Shown in pieces: positions 35,584-45,500 of a stretch of DNA of 64,000 nt. Where the stretch lies: positions 248,001 to 312,000 of the forward strand of contig NZ_CP061538.1 of the NCBI RefSeq assembly GCF_014705945.2. The letters are read 5' to 3'. Source of the stretch: Rothia amarae (GTDB lineage: Bacteria > Actinomycetota > Actinomycetes > Actinomycetales > Micrococcaceae). A program made the translations under genes and the position numbers. Position 1 is the stretch's first letter. Every line of letters begins with the position of its first letter. A model generated the notes under the pieces. That model ran no database searches. It was not told the origin of the DNA and saw only the letters and a program-made list of their open reading frames with translations.

Positions 35584-36432
35584 ATGGAACAAGTACGAGT
35601 GCATCCGCCGGTTCGGAGTAACTGGGTCAAAGAAGACGGAGCACGATATTTAGTAGCCCTAGACATTGATGGCACGCTGGTTTACCACGATGGCACTATG
35701 ACCGACGCCGTGAAATTGGCAGTGCAGGATGTTGTCAGTGCTGGGCACGCGGTAGTAATTGCTACTGGGCGCTCTCGACAGGCGGCTCTCCCGATTGCCG
35801 AGATGCTAGGGATTGAACACGGGTACATGGTGACTTCTAACGGAGCGGTCACTTTGGAACTTTCCCCCAAATTCGACAACGGATACCGAGTACTAGACAC
35901 CGTGAAGTTCAATCCCACCCGCGCTATTGCTCTCTTGCAAGAAAAGGTGCCTTACGCGCAGATGGCGCTGGAATCGCCGTCGGGCGAAATCTTCGCTACC
36001 GACGATTTTGAAGACGGCTCGTTCGGTGCCAAAACCACACCGGTCACTAAAGAAGAAATGCTTCAGCATGAGAGTGCTACTCGTGTGGTGGTCTTTGCTG
36101 ATGATGTGGACCCGGAAACCTTCAAGAAGTCCATCTATGAGGCAGGTCTGCATGGGGTGAACTATGCCGTGGGATGGACGGCGTGGCTAGACTTGGCCGC
36201 GCATGGCGTCTCTAAGGCGTCGGCGTTAGAGCAGATTCGGCGTAACCTTCATATCGACCCCGCGCACACCGTTGCCATGGGGGACGGGCATAATGATAAA
36301 GAAATGATCCACTGGGCAGCGCGCGGTGTGGCGATGGGTGAGGCGCCTGATGAAATCATTGAGGCGGCCAACGACGTGACCCTCAGCGTGTACAAGGACG
36401 GCGTCGTGCCGATTCTCCAAGAGCTCCTCTAG
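35584..36432 (+). CDS. HAD-superfamily hydrolase, Cof type
   Basis: A 282-residue phosphatase. Motif I is ALDIDGTLVYHDG, motif II is the ATGRSRQAA region, and motif IV is AMGDGHNDKEMI. The cap (type IIB) lies between. It dephosphorylates small phosphorylated metabolites; the substrate is unknown. The ATG at 35584 with GAGGG upstream is preferred over the GTG at 35572. A long hairpin terminates it. Confidence 0.85.
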   Translation: MEQVRVHPPVRSNWVKEDGARYLVALDIDGTLVYHDGTMTDAVKLAVQDVVSAGHAVVIATGRSRQAALPIAEMLGIEHGYMVTSNGAVTLELSPKFDNGYRVLDTVKFNPTRAIALLQEKVPYAQMALESPSGEIFATDDFEDGSFGAKTTPVTKEEMLQHESATRVVVFADDVDPETFKKSIYEAGLHGVNYAVGWTAWLDLAAHGVSKASALEQIRRNLHIDPAHTVAMGDGHNDKEMIHWAARGVAMGEAPDEIIEAANDVTLSVYKDGVVPILQELL

Positions 36433-36459
36433 AGGCTCCTATCGCAGTAATCTGAGTAT

Positions 36460-36523
36460 GTATCAGAAAAGTCGGTTTGTACCAGAACTATGGTGGTACT
36501 TACCGGCTTTTTTGATACAAACT
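36460..36523 (+). terminator. Long imperfect hairpin with GATACAAACT, after the HAD gene
   Basis: TGTATCA (36460-36466) pairs with TGATACA (36513-36519), AAAAG with CTTTT, and an inner GTACCA stem lies in the centre. A six-T run precedes the closing arm. It shares blocks with 10831-10899 and 5272-5294. Confidence 0.65.
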
Positions 36524-36546
36524 GCTTGCCTATGAGCCCCCATCAC

Positions 36547-36575
36547 TTGGGTAAAGATAAGCATACTGTTATTCT
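36547..36575 (+). promoter_or_regulatory. Candidate promoter of the osmoprotectant transport operon
   Basis: TTGGGT (36547-36552) and TATTCT (36570-36575) are separated by 17 bases, about 50 bases before the first GTG. The -10 match is moderate. Confidence 0.4.
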
Positions 36576-36625
36576 TGATGAGTTATATATCCCCAATCAT
36601 TCAATCTTCAACGTGAGGAAAACCA

Positions 36626-37267
36626 GTGGGTTCCTATCTCTCCGACCGCTGGCCACAGATACTCTCGGCGAGCTGGCAACATTTCTCATTGGTTGCCCAG
36701 TGCCTATTGCTAGCTACCGTCATAGCCATTTTCATTGCAGCGTTATGCTACCGCAGTAAAACCCTTTCCGGTGTTGCGAACTCAGTGTCGGCCGTGGGGT
36801 TGACCATCCCATCGTTCGCTCTCCTTGGTTTGATGATTGCGCCGCTCGGCTTTGGCGTGGCTCCTGCAGTTGTGGTCTTAACTTTCTATTGCCTTCTCCC
36901 CATTCTGCGTAACGCGTTAGTGGGGTTAGCGGGCGTCGATCGTTCGCTCATTGAAGCTGCCCGCGGCATCGGCATGTCATCTATGGAAACCTTCTTCAAG
37001 GTGGAGCTACCTATGGCATGGCCAGTTATTCTCGCTGGCATGCGCGTTTCTGCCCAAATGACCATGGGCGTTGCCGCCATTAGCGCCTATGTTTTGGGCC
37101 CCGGACTCGGCAGCTTCATCTTCTCCGGGCTCTCCCGCCTGGGCGGGGCAAACTCCTTTGAATCCGTGGTGACCGCCGTGGTCGCCGTCGTCGTTATTGC
37201 TCTTATTCTTGACGGGCTCCTGCTCCTGCTGGGCCGTCTTACCATCTCGCGAGGTATCCGTGCCTAA
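36626..37267 (+). CDS. Osmoprotectant ABC transporter permease (OpuCB type)
   Basis: A 213-residue permease with about five helices and the EAA-like loop LIEAARGIGMSSMETFFKVELP, typical of glycine betaine/carnitine/choline transporters. GTG start at 36626 with GAGGAAAACCA upstream. It begins a four-gene operon permease-ATPase-permease-binding protein; the ATPase GTG lies within its last codons. Confidence 0.88.
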   Translation: MGSYLSDRWPQILSASWQHFSLVAQCLLLATVIAIFIAALCYRSKTLSGVANSVSAVGLTIPSFALLGLMIAPLGFGVAPAVVVLTFYCLLPILRNALVGLAGVDRSLIEAARGIGMSSMETFFKVELPMAWPVILAGMRVSAQMTMGVAAISAYVLGPGLGSFIFSGLSRLGGANSFESVVTAVVAVVVIALILDGLLLLLGRLTISRGIRA

Positions 37268-38636
37268 CTCCACTGCAGATCACAACTCAAGTACCGGCAA
37301 CAAAGTTGCCTTCAACCCCTCGATGACCGAAATTACCGGTGCGACTATCCTGTTGGAGAACGTCACCAAGTCTTACGGCGCTAAAAAAGCTGCGGTCAAC
37401 CAGCTCACCCTGGAGATTCCCGCCGGTAAAACCGTCATGTTCGTCGGTCCTTCTGGCTGTGGTAAAACCACCACGTTAAAAATGATTAACCGCCTGATTG
37501 AACCCACCAGCGGCAGAATCGTTATCAACGGTGAAGACGTCACGACCATGAACGGTGACGAACTGCGCCGTCGCATTGGCTACGTTATCCAAGCAGGCGG
37601 GTTGCTACCTCACCTGACCGTAGGGGCAAACGTGGGGCTAGTTCCCAAAATGCTGAAATGGGATAAACAGCGAATCGCCGATCGAACCGACGAACTTCTC
37701 GAACTCGTTTCCCTCGACCCTGAAATTTACCGCGACCGCTACCCCAAAGAACTCTCCGGTGGTCAGCAGCAGCGCGTGGGTGTGGCTCGTGCACTAGCTG
37801 CCGATCCGCCCGTTTTGCTCATGGATGAGCCCTTCGGCGCGGTGGATCCAATTACCCGCCAGCGCTTGCAAGAAGAACTCATTCACGTACAGGCTGAATT
37901 ACACAAAACAATTGTGTTCGTGACCCACGACTTCGACGAAGCCGTGAAACTCGGCGACTGGATTGTCATCTTCAACGAAGGCGGCAAAATCGAACAATAC
38001 GGCACACCTGAACAGATTCTGGCTCATCCCGCCAACGAATTCGTAGAGGATTTCATTGGTTCGGGTGCCGGCTTGAAGCAGCTGGGCCTCACCCGCGTAC
38101 GCGACGTCGATATCCGCCAAGCGCCGGCTTTCACCGTGGGAGAGGACGCCGCAACTGCCGTCGCCCACATGAACGAAGCCGGGGTATTACGGGCTATTGT
38201 GCTTGATTCCCGTGACCGTCCTATCGGCTGGGTGACTCGCCGTCAGCTAGAACGCATGACTACCGTCGGGGCAGCTCATGCCCGTCAGTTCCCAGTGGTA
38301 TCCGATTCTGCAACTCTCGACGACGCACTGGACACCATGCTTGTGGCAGGTTCCTCGGATGCCGCTGTGACCGGTTCGCGCGGTGCTTACCAGGGCATTA
38401 TCACTGTTCAAACCGTGATTAAGGCTATCGACCATATCTCTGCTGACCCCGAAGAAGTTTCCACACCCGTTGGCCACAACACCGGTGCGATCCCCAAGCT
38501 TGCAACGGGCGAAAACGGCGTGATCTCTTACGCTATGGATGAAGAAGAAACTGCCACTGAAGTAGAGAACGATTCTGCTCCCTGGGCAGAACATTCCGAC
38601 CCTGCTGAGACCCACCGGGGGAGTGAGCGTGCATGA
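37260..38636 (+). CDS. Osmoprotectant ABC transporter ATP-binding protein with CBS domains (OpuCA type)
   Basis: A 458-residue ATPase. Walker A is GPSGCGKTT, signature LSGGQQQRVGVARALA and Walker B LLMDEPFGAVD. The C-terminal ~130 residues have two CBS motifs (around RVRDVDIRQAP and RQFPVVSDSATLDDALDTM), the osmosensing module of OpuA/OpuC-type ATPases. GTG at 37260 has GAGG seven bases upstream and overlaps the permease stop. A long acidic tail ends the protein. Confidence 0.9.
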   Translation: MPNSTADHNSSTGNKVAFNPSMTEITGATILLENVTKSYGAKKAAVNQLTLEIPAGKTVMFVGPSGCGKTTTLKMINRLIEPTSGRIVINGEDVTTMNGDELRRRIGYVIQAGGLLPHLTVGANVGLVPKMLKWDKQRIADRTDELLELVSLDPEIYRDRYPKELSGGQQQRVGVARALAADPPVLLMDEPFGAVDPITRQRLQEELIHVQAELHKTIVFVTHDFDEAVKLGDWIVIFNEGGKIEQYGTPEQILAHPANEFVEDFIGSGAGLKQLGLTRVRDVDIRQAPAFTVGEDAATAVAHMNEAGVLRAIVLDSRDRPIGWVTRRQLERMTTVGAAHARQFPVVSDSATLDDALDTMLVAGSSDAAVTGSRGAYQGIITVQTVIKAIDHISADPEEVSTPVGHNTGAIPKLATGENGVISYAMDEEETATEVENDSAPWAEHSDPAETHRGSERA

Positions 38637-39415
38637 GTTCAGCTACTCAAGAGCAAACCGAAACGAAAGAAGCCACAGCGTCGCTGACCCAAGCTAACTC
38701 GTGGAAGGGTTTGCTGATTCAGCCCATCGTCTTGCTGGTTATTCTGGGCGTGATGTTCTGGTGGATGAGCACTGCAGACCTCACCGAGACTGAGCGCATC
38801 ACCCTGAATGCTTCTTACCTCAGCACGCTGGCATGGGAGCACCTCAAACTAACCATTATTTCAGCGGTTATTGTGCTTGTGACGGCAATCCCCGTGGGCA
38901 TATTGCTTACGCGCGGTCCCTTCCGTAAGTTGACGACGCCGGTGATGGCGCTGGCGAATATCGGTCAGGCAGCGCCTCCGGTGGGTCTGATTGTGCTTTT
39001 CGCTTTCTGGCTCAGCTTTGGTACTACCGCTGCGATTGTAACCCTGGTGGTCTACGCCTTCTTACCGGTTCTCAAGAACACCATGGTCGGACTAGAAGCT
39101 GTCGATAAGCGAACTATTGAAGCTGCCCGCGGCATGGGCATGAGCCCTGGCATGGTGCTGTGGAAAGTTGAACTACCCCTGGCGGTTCCCGTGATGCTCG
39201 CAGGTATTCGTACCGCGCTCGTCCTACTGGTTGGTACCGCAACTCTGGCAACCTTTATCAACGGTGGCGGTTTGGGCTTGCTCATCACCACCGGCGTCAA
39301 TCTGGCACTGGATCGTGTACTCATTTTCGGCTCCCTGCTGGTAGCTGTCTTTGCACTTGCTGTTGACTGGATTGCACGCGTGATAGAAACCGCCGTTACG
39401 CCGAAGGGACTCTAA
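38633..39415 (+). CDS. Osmoprotectant ABC transporter permease (OpuCD type)
   Basis: A 260-residue permease with ~25 hydrophilic N-terminal residues and about five helices. The loop TIEAARGMGMSPGMVLWKVELP parallels the first permease. The ATG overlaps the ATPase stop by four bases. The two permeases probably form a heterodimer. Confidence 0.89.
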   Translation: MSSATQEQTETKEATASLTQANSWKGLLIQPIVLLVILGVMFWWMSTADLTETERITLNASYLSTLAWEHLKLTIISAVIVLVTAIPVGILLTRGPFRKLTTPVMALANIGQAAPPVGLIVLFAFWLSFGTTAAIVTLVVYAFLPVLKNTMVGLEAVDKRTIEAARGMGMSPGMVLWKVELPLAVPVMLAGIRTALVLLVGTATLATFINGGGLGLLITTGVNLALDRVLIFGSLLVAVFALAVDWIARVIETAVTPKGL

Positions 39416-39417
39416 GC

Positions 39418-40407
39418 ATGAAATTTTCTAAGCTCCACCACATCGGCGCAGTAGCAACCATCTCTCTGCTGGGATTGACAGGTTGCGGTCTGAAGCCCTC
39501 AACCTCAGAGGTTCCCGCTGCCTCTGCCGGTTCTATCCAACCGATTGACGGCGCCGAAGGGCAGAAACTCACCGTCGGTGCTAAGAACTTCACTGAACAG
39601 GTGATTCTCGGCAAAATTGGTGTGCTGGTGGCTGACGCCGCCGGGTTCGAAGTCACAGACATGACGAACATCCCCGGTTCCCAACCTGCCCGCAAGGTCA
39701 TGTTGAACGGCGAGGTCGACATGGAATGGGAGTACACCGGCACCGCCTGGATGACGTATATGGGCAACAGCGAAAGCATCGCTGATCAAACCGCCATGTG
39801 GAATGCCGTATCCGAAGCAGATAAGAAAAATGGGCTTACCTGGGGTAAGCCGAGCGAGCTCAACAATACTTATTCGTTTGCCGTCCGCTCGGATTACGCC
39901 AAGGAACACGATCTGACCAAGCTTTCTGATATCGCCAAGCTCCCAGCAGAAGATCGCACTCTCTGCATAGAAGCCGAGTTTAACTCCCGCTCTGATGGTC
40001 TCAACGGGATGCTCAAAACCTACGACATGCCCCGCGGAGAAGCCAACGGTTTGCCCGATGGAAACATATCCATCATGGATACCGGCACGGTCTACACCGC
40101 CACGGCGGATGGCTCATGTAACTTTGGCGAAGTCTTCACTACCGACGGACGTATCAAGGCACTTAATCTCACCGTGTTAGAGGACGACCGCCAGTACTTC
40201 CCCGCCTACAACGCCGCCGCCGTGTTCAACACCGAAACGTTGCAACGTTACCCTGAATTGGAAGGCGCCTACGACCAAGTAGCGGCAAAACTCAATAATG
40301 ACGTCATGATGGACCTGAACTACAAGGTCGACGTCGAGGGGCAGGATCCGGCGCAGGTTGCCTACGACTGGATGGTACAAGAAGGGTTTATCTCCGCAGC
40401 GAAGTAG
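39418..40407 (+). CDS. Osmoprotectant-binding lipoprotein (OpuCC/OpuBC type)
   Basis: A 329-residue binding protein with a lipobox LTGCG (Cys23) after a hydrophobic signal, so it is anchored to the outer face of the membrane. Mature sequence includes LTVGAKNFTEQVILGKIG and WEYTGTAWMTYMG, typical of glycine-betaine/choline-binding domains. It starts two bases after the second permease. Confidence 0.9.
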   Translation: MKFSKLHHIGAVATISLLGLTGCGLKPSTSEVPAASAGSIQPIDGAEGQKLTVGAKNFTEQVILGKIGVLVADAAGFEVTDMTNIPGSQPARKVMLNGEVDMEWEYTGTAWMTYMGNSESIADQTAMWNAVSEADKKNGLTWGKPSELNNTYSFAVRSDYAKEHDLTKLSDIAKLPAEDRTLCIEAEFNSRSDGLNGMLKTYDMPRGEANGLPDGNISIMDTGTVYTATADGSCNFGEVFTTDGRIKALNLTVLEDDRQYFPAYNAAAVFNTETLQRYPELEGAYDQVAAKLNNDVMMDLNYKVDVEGQDPAQVAYDWMVQEGFISAAK

Positions 40408-40476
40408 ATGAGTTCGCCGTCTATAAGTACCTCCATCCGATGCTGTGCCGGGCGGTCAATGCTCCCCTCTGCAGAG

Positions 40477-40482
40477 TAAAGT
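40477..40482 (+). promoter_or_regulatory. -10 box of the DCC protein gene, leaderless arrangement
   Basis: TAAAGT followed by seven bases and the ATG at 40490, with no ribosome binding site. Confidence 0.4.
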
Positions 40483-40489
40483 TTCTCCT

Positions 40490-40843
40490 ATGAGTACCCT
40501 TCTTTTCGACCCGGACTGTGGATTGTGTACACGAGCCGCCGCTCTTTTGCGGCGGCTCGACCTGCGTGCAGATATTGAGCCGGGATGGCGCGAGGAGCTT
40601 ATTGTTCATGGCGTTGACTTACGGCGGTTTGAGCGGGCTATTCCCTTTGTGCTACCGACCGGCCAGGTTGCTTACGGGGTGGTCGGTATTGCGTTGGCAC
40701 TGAAAACAAGTCACAAGCGTTGGGCGCGAGGAACCGGCGTCCTGCTACTTTTTAGACCCGTCCGTAAGGTCGCCGAGAAAATCTACGGTTGGGTGGCAGA
40801 CCACCGCGGCCAGTTACCCGGTTCGACGTGTTCGATGCGCTAG
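40490..40843 (+). CDS. DCC-family thiol-disulfide oxidoreductase-like protein (DUF393)
   Basis: A 117-residue protein with the DxxCxxC motif FDPDCGLCTRAA near the N-terminus, followed by a short hydrophobic region and FRPVRKVAEKIYGWVADHR. This is the DUF393/DCC1 thioredoxin-like family of unknown function. The ATG at 40490 is chosen because it precedes TLLFDPDCGLC directly. Confidence 0.78.
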   Translation: MSTLLFDPDCGLCTRAAALLRRLDLRADIEPGWREELIVHGVDLRRFERAIPFVLPTGQVAYGVVGIALALKTSHKRWARGTGVLLLFRPVRKVAEKIYGWVADHRGQLPGSTCSMR

Positions 40844-40886
40844 GTCTTGGTGCCTGCGCAATCGGGGAACTCAGGAGAGAGAACGG

Positions 40887-41112
40887 ATGCTCGGAGTTTT
40901 AGAAGGCTTCACCATTATTGGTGTAGTCGTAGCTGTGGGCTATGTTCTTGCCCGTGTTGAAATACTTCCCTCGAACGCCGGGGTGGTGCTCAACCGTTTT
41001 GCCTTTTTCGTTGCGCTACCAAATTTCAGTCGTGCTGACCCGCGATATCGTACTGCTTTCCACCTGCGCCGCAGTTCCCGCCAAGTTGCTGACTTCGTTC
41101 TTGATGCAGTGA
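40887..41112 (+). pseudogene. Remnant of an AEC-family (auxin efflux carrier) transporter
   Basis: The first ~45 codons read MLGVLEGFTIIGVVVAVGYV and LNRFAFFVALP, the N-terminus of an AEC carrier. From about base 41020 a different frame reads SVVLTRDIVLLSTCAAVPAK followed by LLTSFLMQ and a stop at 41110, which fits the C-terminus of the same family. The ~230 bases left, against ~900 for an intact gene, indicate a large internal deletion that also changed the frame. Confidence 0.7.
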
Positions 41113-41124
41113 CTTTGCGCTAAA

Positions 41125-41739
41125 TTAGCTGTCTTGATCGAGATTGATGAGTATCTCCGCCAGAGCTGGCAAAGCTGCTTCTTGCTCGTGATAGTAAGAA
41201 CGCACCAGCGTTTTACTAACTGCCTGTGCAGATATTCCCAGCGCCTGAGCTACAGCTTTCTGCTGCCCACGCACCCCTGGAACGATGAGCGAGAGCACCC
41301 GATTTTCCGCGTCGGTGCGCTCGCTAGCTACGCGGAAAATGAGCCGCGCTAAACCCGTTGCTTGCTCTGAAAAAGCTCGGTGATGCCCCAGTACAACGAT
41401 GCCGCGCGCAGGGGACCCTGTTTGAGCTTGTTCGACGGCAAGACGGGAGAAATCCAGCGCGTCGCCTGAGCACTCTGGGGTGGAAATTGCACCGAGTGCT
41501 GCGGCGAATCGGGGTGCTTTCACCGCGCCGACTCCGATACCTGCCCAGAAACGAGCCTCTGGGGCAGCTAACAACATGGCTCGAAGCGCTGGTTCTGCGG
41601 ATTCAAAACCACCTTGAACTTCATCGGGGTATGTCTGAATGAAAGGGATGGCTGGCTCAAGGGCGTTGAGCTGCTCTAGCAATTCAGAGAAATTTTCTGG
41701 GCTCTCGGGGGAACGAGAAATAAGGGTCACTACATACAC
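41125..41739 (-). CDS. SatD-like protein with C-terminal helix-turn-helix
   Basis: A 204-residue protein. Residues ~1-120 resemble the SatD family (IQTYPDEVQGGFE and FWAGIGVGAV in place of GDEfQG and GIGxG), a degenerate cyclase-like fold. Residues ~165-195 form a helix-turn-helix (QKAVAQALGISAQAVSKTLV). Function unknown; it may be a DNA-binding regulator. It ends a likely operon with the two genes upstream (52 and 44 bases apart). Confidence 0.62.
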   Translation of the reverse strand: MYVVTLISRSPESPENFSELLEQLNALEPAIPFIQTYPDEVQGGFESAEPALRAMLLAAPEARFWAGIGVGAVKAPRFAAALGAISTPECSGDALDFSRLAVEQAQTGSPARGIVVLGHHRAFSEQATGLARLIFRVASERTDAENRVLSLIVPGVRGQQKAVAQALGISAQAVSKTLVRSYYHEQEAALPALAEILINLDQDS

Positions 41740-41791
41740 ACCCCTCAGTATGCCAAATCAACCGGGCAGGGTTGATGAAGTAACTCTCGTG

Positions 41792-42511
41792 TTACTCCCA
41801 GAAAAGCGTTTCTGCATATACTCCCGCAGCGAATAATTCTTCCTGCAATACTTGCCGACATCCCATGGGCAGTGCCAAACAGTTGTACCGCGCGTCGGTA
41901 CCGATAAAACCGGTGGCTTGGCTAAAACCTGTTCGAATAGGGGCGAGTTCGCGGCAGAGCTCCATGATGCCGTCAAGGTCATCGGCAGAACCAAGGACCC
42001 AAAAAGAATCTTCTGAAGTGAGCTGAAAAAGTCCTACCGGGTAACCAGCGCCGGCACGTTCGTCCAATCGTGCCCAGCCGCCCATCTCTCCTGGACCATC
42101 GGGTGGCAATACTGAATCAAACTCCCAAGAACGCGCGTTTTTGAGCCACACCGGCATCTCATTGAGCACCAACGGTGCGTTGCCAACAGGCCAGGGAGTC
42201 CCTAAGAAAACACCTTTTTCTATGGCATCCCAAAATTCTTCCCGCTCTAAATTAGCGCCCACCGAGTTGAGCATACTTTTATCGTTCGCTGCCCCAAAAT
42301 CTTCTACCCCGGTGCCTTTGAGCTCTATATACTCGCCAGAAGGTCCCTCAAAATATGCCTGATCCCAGAAAGTAGGACGAGTAGATATTCCCGCTTTTAG
42401 CAGTAAATCGTTGATTTCATAGAGAAATTCTGGGTTGCCCAAAGCTACCGTTTGCCCCTTGAAATGAAAGAGGTAAGGGGTGCGTGCGCGTTCAGTGCGG
42501 TGCAATGGCAC
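41792..42511 (-). CDS. Hypothetical protein, no family recognised
   Basis: A 239-residue soluble protein, acidic, rich in Trp and Phe, with no membrane helix or signal. No domain is recognised. The GTG at 42511 has AAGGAG six bases upstream and is preferred to the TTG at 42541. It lies between the nuclease/helicase and the SatD-like gene with short gaps, which suggests co-transcription. Confidence 0.6.
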   Translation of the reverse strand: MPLHRTERARTPYLFHFKGQTVALGNPEFLYEINDLLLKAGISTRPTFWDQAYFEGPSGEYIELKGTGVEDFGAANDKSMLNSVGANLEREEFWDAIEKGVFLGTPWPVGNAPLVLNEMPVWLKNARSWEFDSVLPPDGPGEMGGWARLDERAGAGYPVGLFQLTSEDSFWVLGSADDLDGIMELCRELAPIRTGFSQATGFIGTDARYNCLALPMGCRQVLQEELFAAGVYAETLFWE

Positions 42512-42555
42512 AGGTGGCTCCTTTCGAGCTCTTACAGGCAAGGCCTGCTGTTATT

Positions 42556-45500
42556 TTACTCTGCGGGGAAGGGGTAAGAATCTTCTGCAAGACGCACAAA
42601 CCCGCCTAACTGAGACAACCCGGCGGGGGTCGTCGGTAGAAAATTGGTGAGAGAGGAAGATTTCACGAGCACAGCACACCATTGACCGCGGGATATCGCC
42701 ACGTTGAGTCGGTTGGGGGAGAGCAAGAACTCTGCCCCGCGGGCCGATTCGCCGGCGGAGGACGCCGCCATGGAGACAATCACTACCGGAGCTTCTTGCC
42801 CTTGGAACTTATCGACCGTGCCTACGCGCACTCCGCCGTCTTCGTCCTTCAACCCTGCCGACTCTAGTTTTTCAGTGATGAGATCCACTTGGGCGTTATA
42901 AGCAGCAACTACCAAAATATCTTCGGGTTCTAAGGAGCGGTACTTTTCGGGGTGAGCTAAGTTTTCTGTCCACTGAGCGCCGATGAAGCTCCGCGCAATA
43001 TGGGCTACCTCCAGTGCCTCTTCTATTGAAGAGGTAGTGTTTCCTCGATGGTCAACCTCTCGCACAAAAATCCCAGGTGCCCACCCAGCAAGCTCTCGCT
43101 GCGCACCGGCAGGCGCCGATTGGAGCTTACCGCTATAGGAGAGTAGCGAAACCGGGGCACACAATGCTGGGTGCATACGCCAGGAGACATCCAAGAAATA
43201 ACCTAACTTCTCGGGCAGTGTGTCATGCCCAGCAGAGAGCCAGCCGAGAGCCGATTCATCCACCGGGTAGGGGTGGGTGCCTTGGGTGACTTGAGGAAGC
43301 TGCTGGGGGTCCCCCAATAGCAGCATGTTTTGTGCCGCGCGTGCAACCGCAAGCGTATTGGCTAGCGAATACTGACCGGCCTCGTCAATAACCAAAAGAT
43401 CGAGTACTCGGGCATCGAATTTCTTATCGCTGGAAAAATCCCAGGCTGTGCCGCCGATGAGAAAACCAGCAGGTTCTTTGAGTGCCTGAGCCAACGCATT
43501 CTGGTCCACTTCCACCCAGGGTGCCTGGGACATCTGAGTTTTGCCGGCAAATTTTGCGACCTGTTCGGGGCGCACTTTGCCTTTTTCAATACAGCCCAGC
43601 AACACGTTTTCGACGACGGCGTGAGATTGGGCGACCACCCCAATCTTCCAGCCGTCCTGAATCAAACGACCTATCACATGCGAGCCTAAGAAAGTCTTGC
43701 CAGAACCGGGAGGCCCTTGTACTGCCACATAGGACCGATCCAATGCGGATACTGCCGCATAGATAGCTTCGATAGTGGCAAAAGAGCCGTGTTTTTCGAC
43801 GTTAGGGCGCTCTAGGGTATGTCCAGGTTTGAGACGGGGTGCTCGACGCCGCAGAATATCTAGTTCTGGCGCATCGGGAATCTCAGGTAGATACGCGCCT
43901 ACCTCTTCCGCTAGACCTTGGAGAGACTGCTCCTGCGCCTTGGTTTGCAGTGGCTGCGGGGGAGTGAGCGCCATAGGAATCTGCGTGAATTCCGCTGCAC
44001 CGCGGGGGAGTGATTCCCGAATACGCATATTCACCGTTCCATCGGGCTGAGCTTCGATACTCTCAATCGTTCCCCTGAAATCGCCGGCCCGAAGAACATC
44101 AGGAACTATCCCGTCATTCGAAGCGGCGAACTTCTCTGCCTGCTCCGCTAACTTTGCCTCAATATAAGGTGGAAACGAATCCTGGTACATCAGATACAGA
44201 CCACTATCGCCTTCTTTAAGCGAGGAACCTTCAGCCACCCGAGCCCGCACCCCCAACAACCGCGTAGGCTGAGCTCGCGGACGATCCGGATCCTTCGCCC
44301 AATCTTCGACGACGTCGGCGCGTTCAAATAGCGCCACATTGCGGGTCTCCTCCCACTCCTCCACGGCAGATGCCAACCGGTCAAAGTGATCCCACCAGAA
44401 CTGTTTGCGCTCGCGGCGGTGGTAACCGGTGGCAGAAGCAACCATGGCAATGGCTTGCTCATCTGCACCCAGCCCCTGCTCAGGGTCAAGATTCTCTACA
44501 AATTCAATGAGGGCTTTTTCTGCTGCAGACGCTTCTTCGCGGTCTTTACCCGACGCCGCTACCAGCTCCTCCAGCGACCCGTGTGCGGCGTCGTCCCCGC
44601 TCGAATGAGTCAGAACGTTTGCGGATTCTTCAGCGGCATTTCGCCCCGCCAACTCCAATAACCAATTACGCAAGCGCAGGGTGGAAACACAGTCATACTC
44701 GTTATAGTCAGCAATCGAACTCTTGATATGTTCTGCTAGCTCTGCATTGCCGGTGTCTCTAGCGGTGCAAAAATCTGCGTAGGCAACCACGGAAGCACCG
44801 GCGTCAGTTACTTCTCCACCGCGTAAATTCTCACCCATATAGAGTGGCTCAAGCTTTTTAATGCTGTAGGAATTTTCGCTAATTCTCAGCGAGTGGCGCA
44901 CGGTCTCAAAAAGATCAATCAGCACGTTTTCTCGCAAGAGTTCATCCACGGTTTCTTCACCCACGCCATGGCGTGCCGCTAAGCCCCGTAGCGCGCGTTT
45001 CTCATAGTTTGCATAGTGGTAAATCTTCATCCCAGGGTACTGCTGCCTGCGCTGGCGCACGTACTCTAAGAACTCCATGAGGGCGCGACGTTCCTCCACC
45101 CGGTCATGCGCCCAAAACGGAATAAACCGAGCAGTCTCTGCGGAGCTATCGGCTTCAACTACCCCAAAGAGGTACTCCAAACCCCATGAACCTTCGCCAT
45201 CCTGCCACAGCGGATCACCTTCGAAATCGAAGAAAATATCACCGGGGTTAGCACGAGGTAACGAACCCAATGTGCTACTGGGCAAAAGAGCGTAGGACAC
45301 AGTATGTGACTGCCCGTTTTTAGTGAAAGTGCGCGAACCATCGAACCCAGCTAGCCCAGTCTGTAGGGCCGCCTGATCTTTAAGCTTCTGATATGACGCC
45401 GGCAAGTACCCCCGCTGCGGCTCTAAAGTAGCCAACTCATCAATAGTGCGAATCCCATACTTTGCCCACAAATTATTGCGGGTGCGCACGCTCATGCCAG

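Noticed and set aside
37197-37259. Longer N-terminus of the OpuCA-like ATPase
   Set aside because: It lies wholly inside the upstream permease gene; the GTG at 37260 with GAGG upstream fits.
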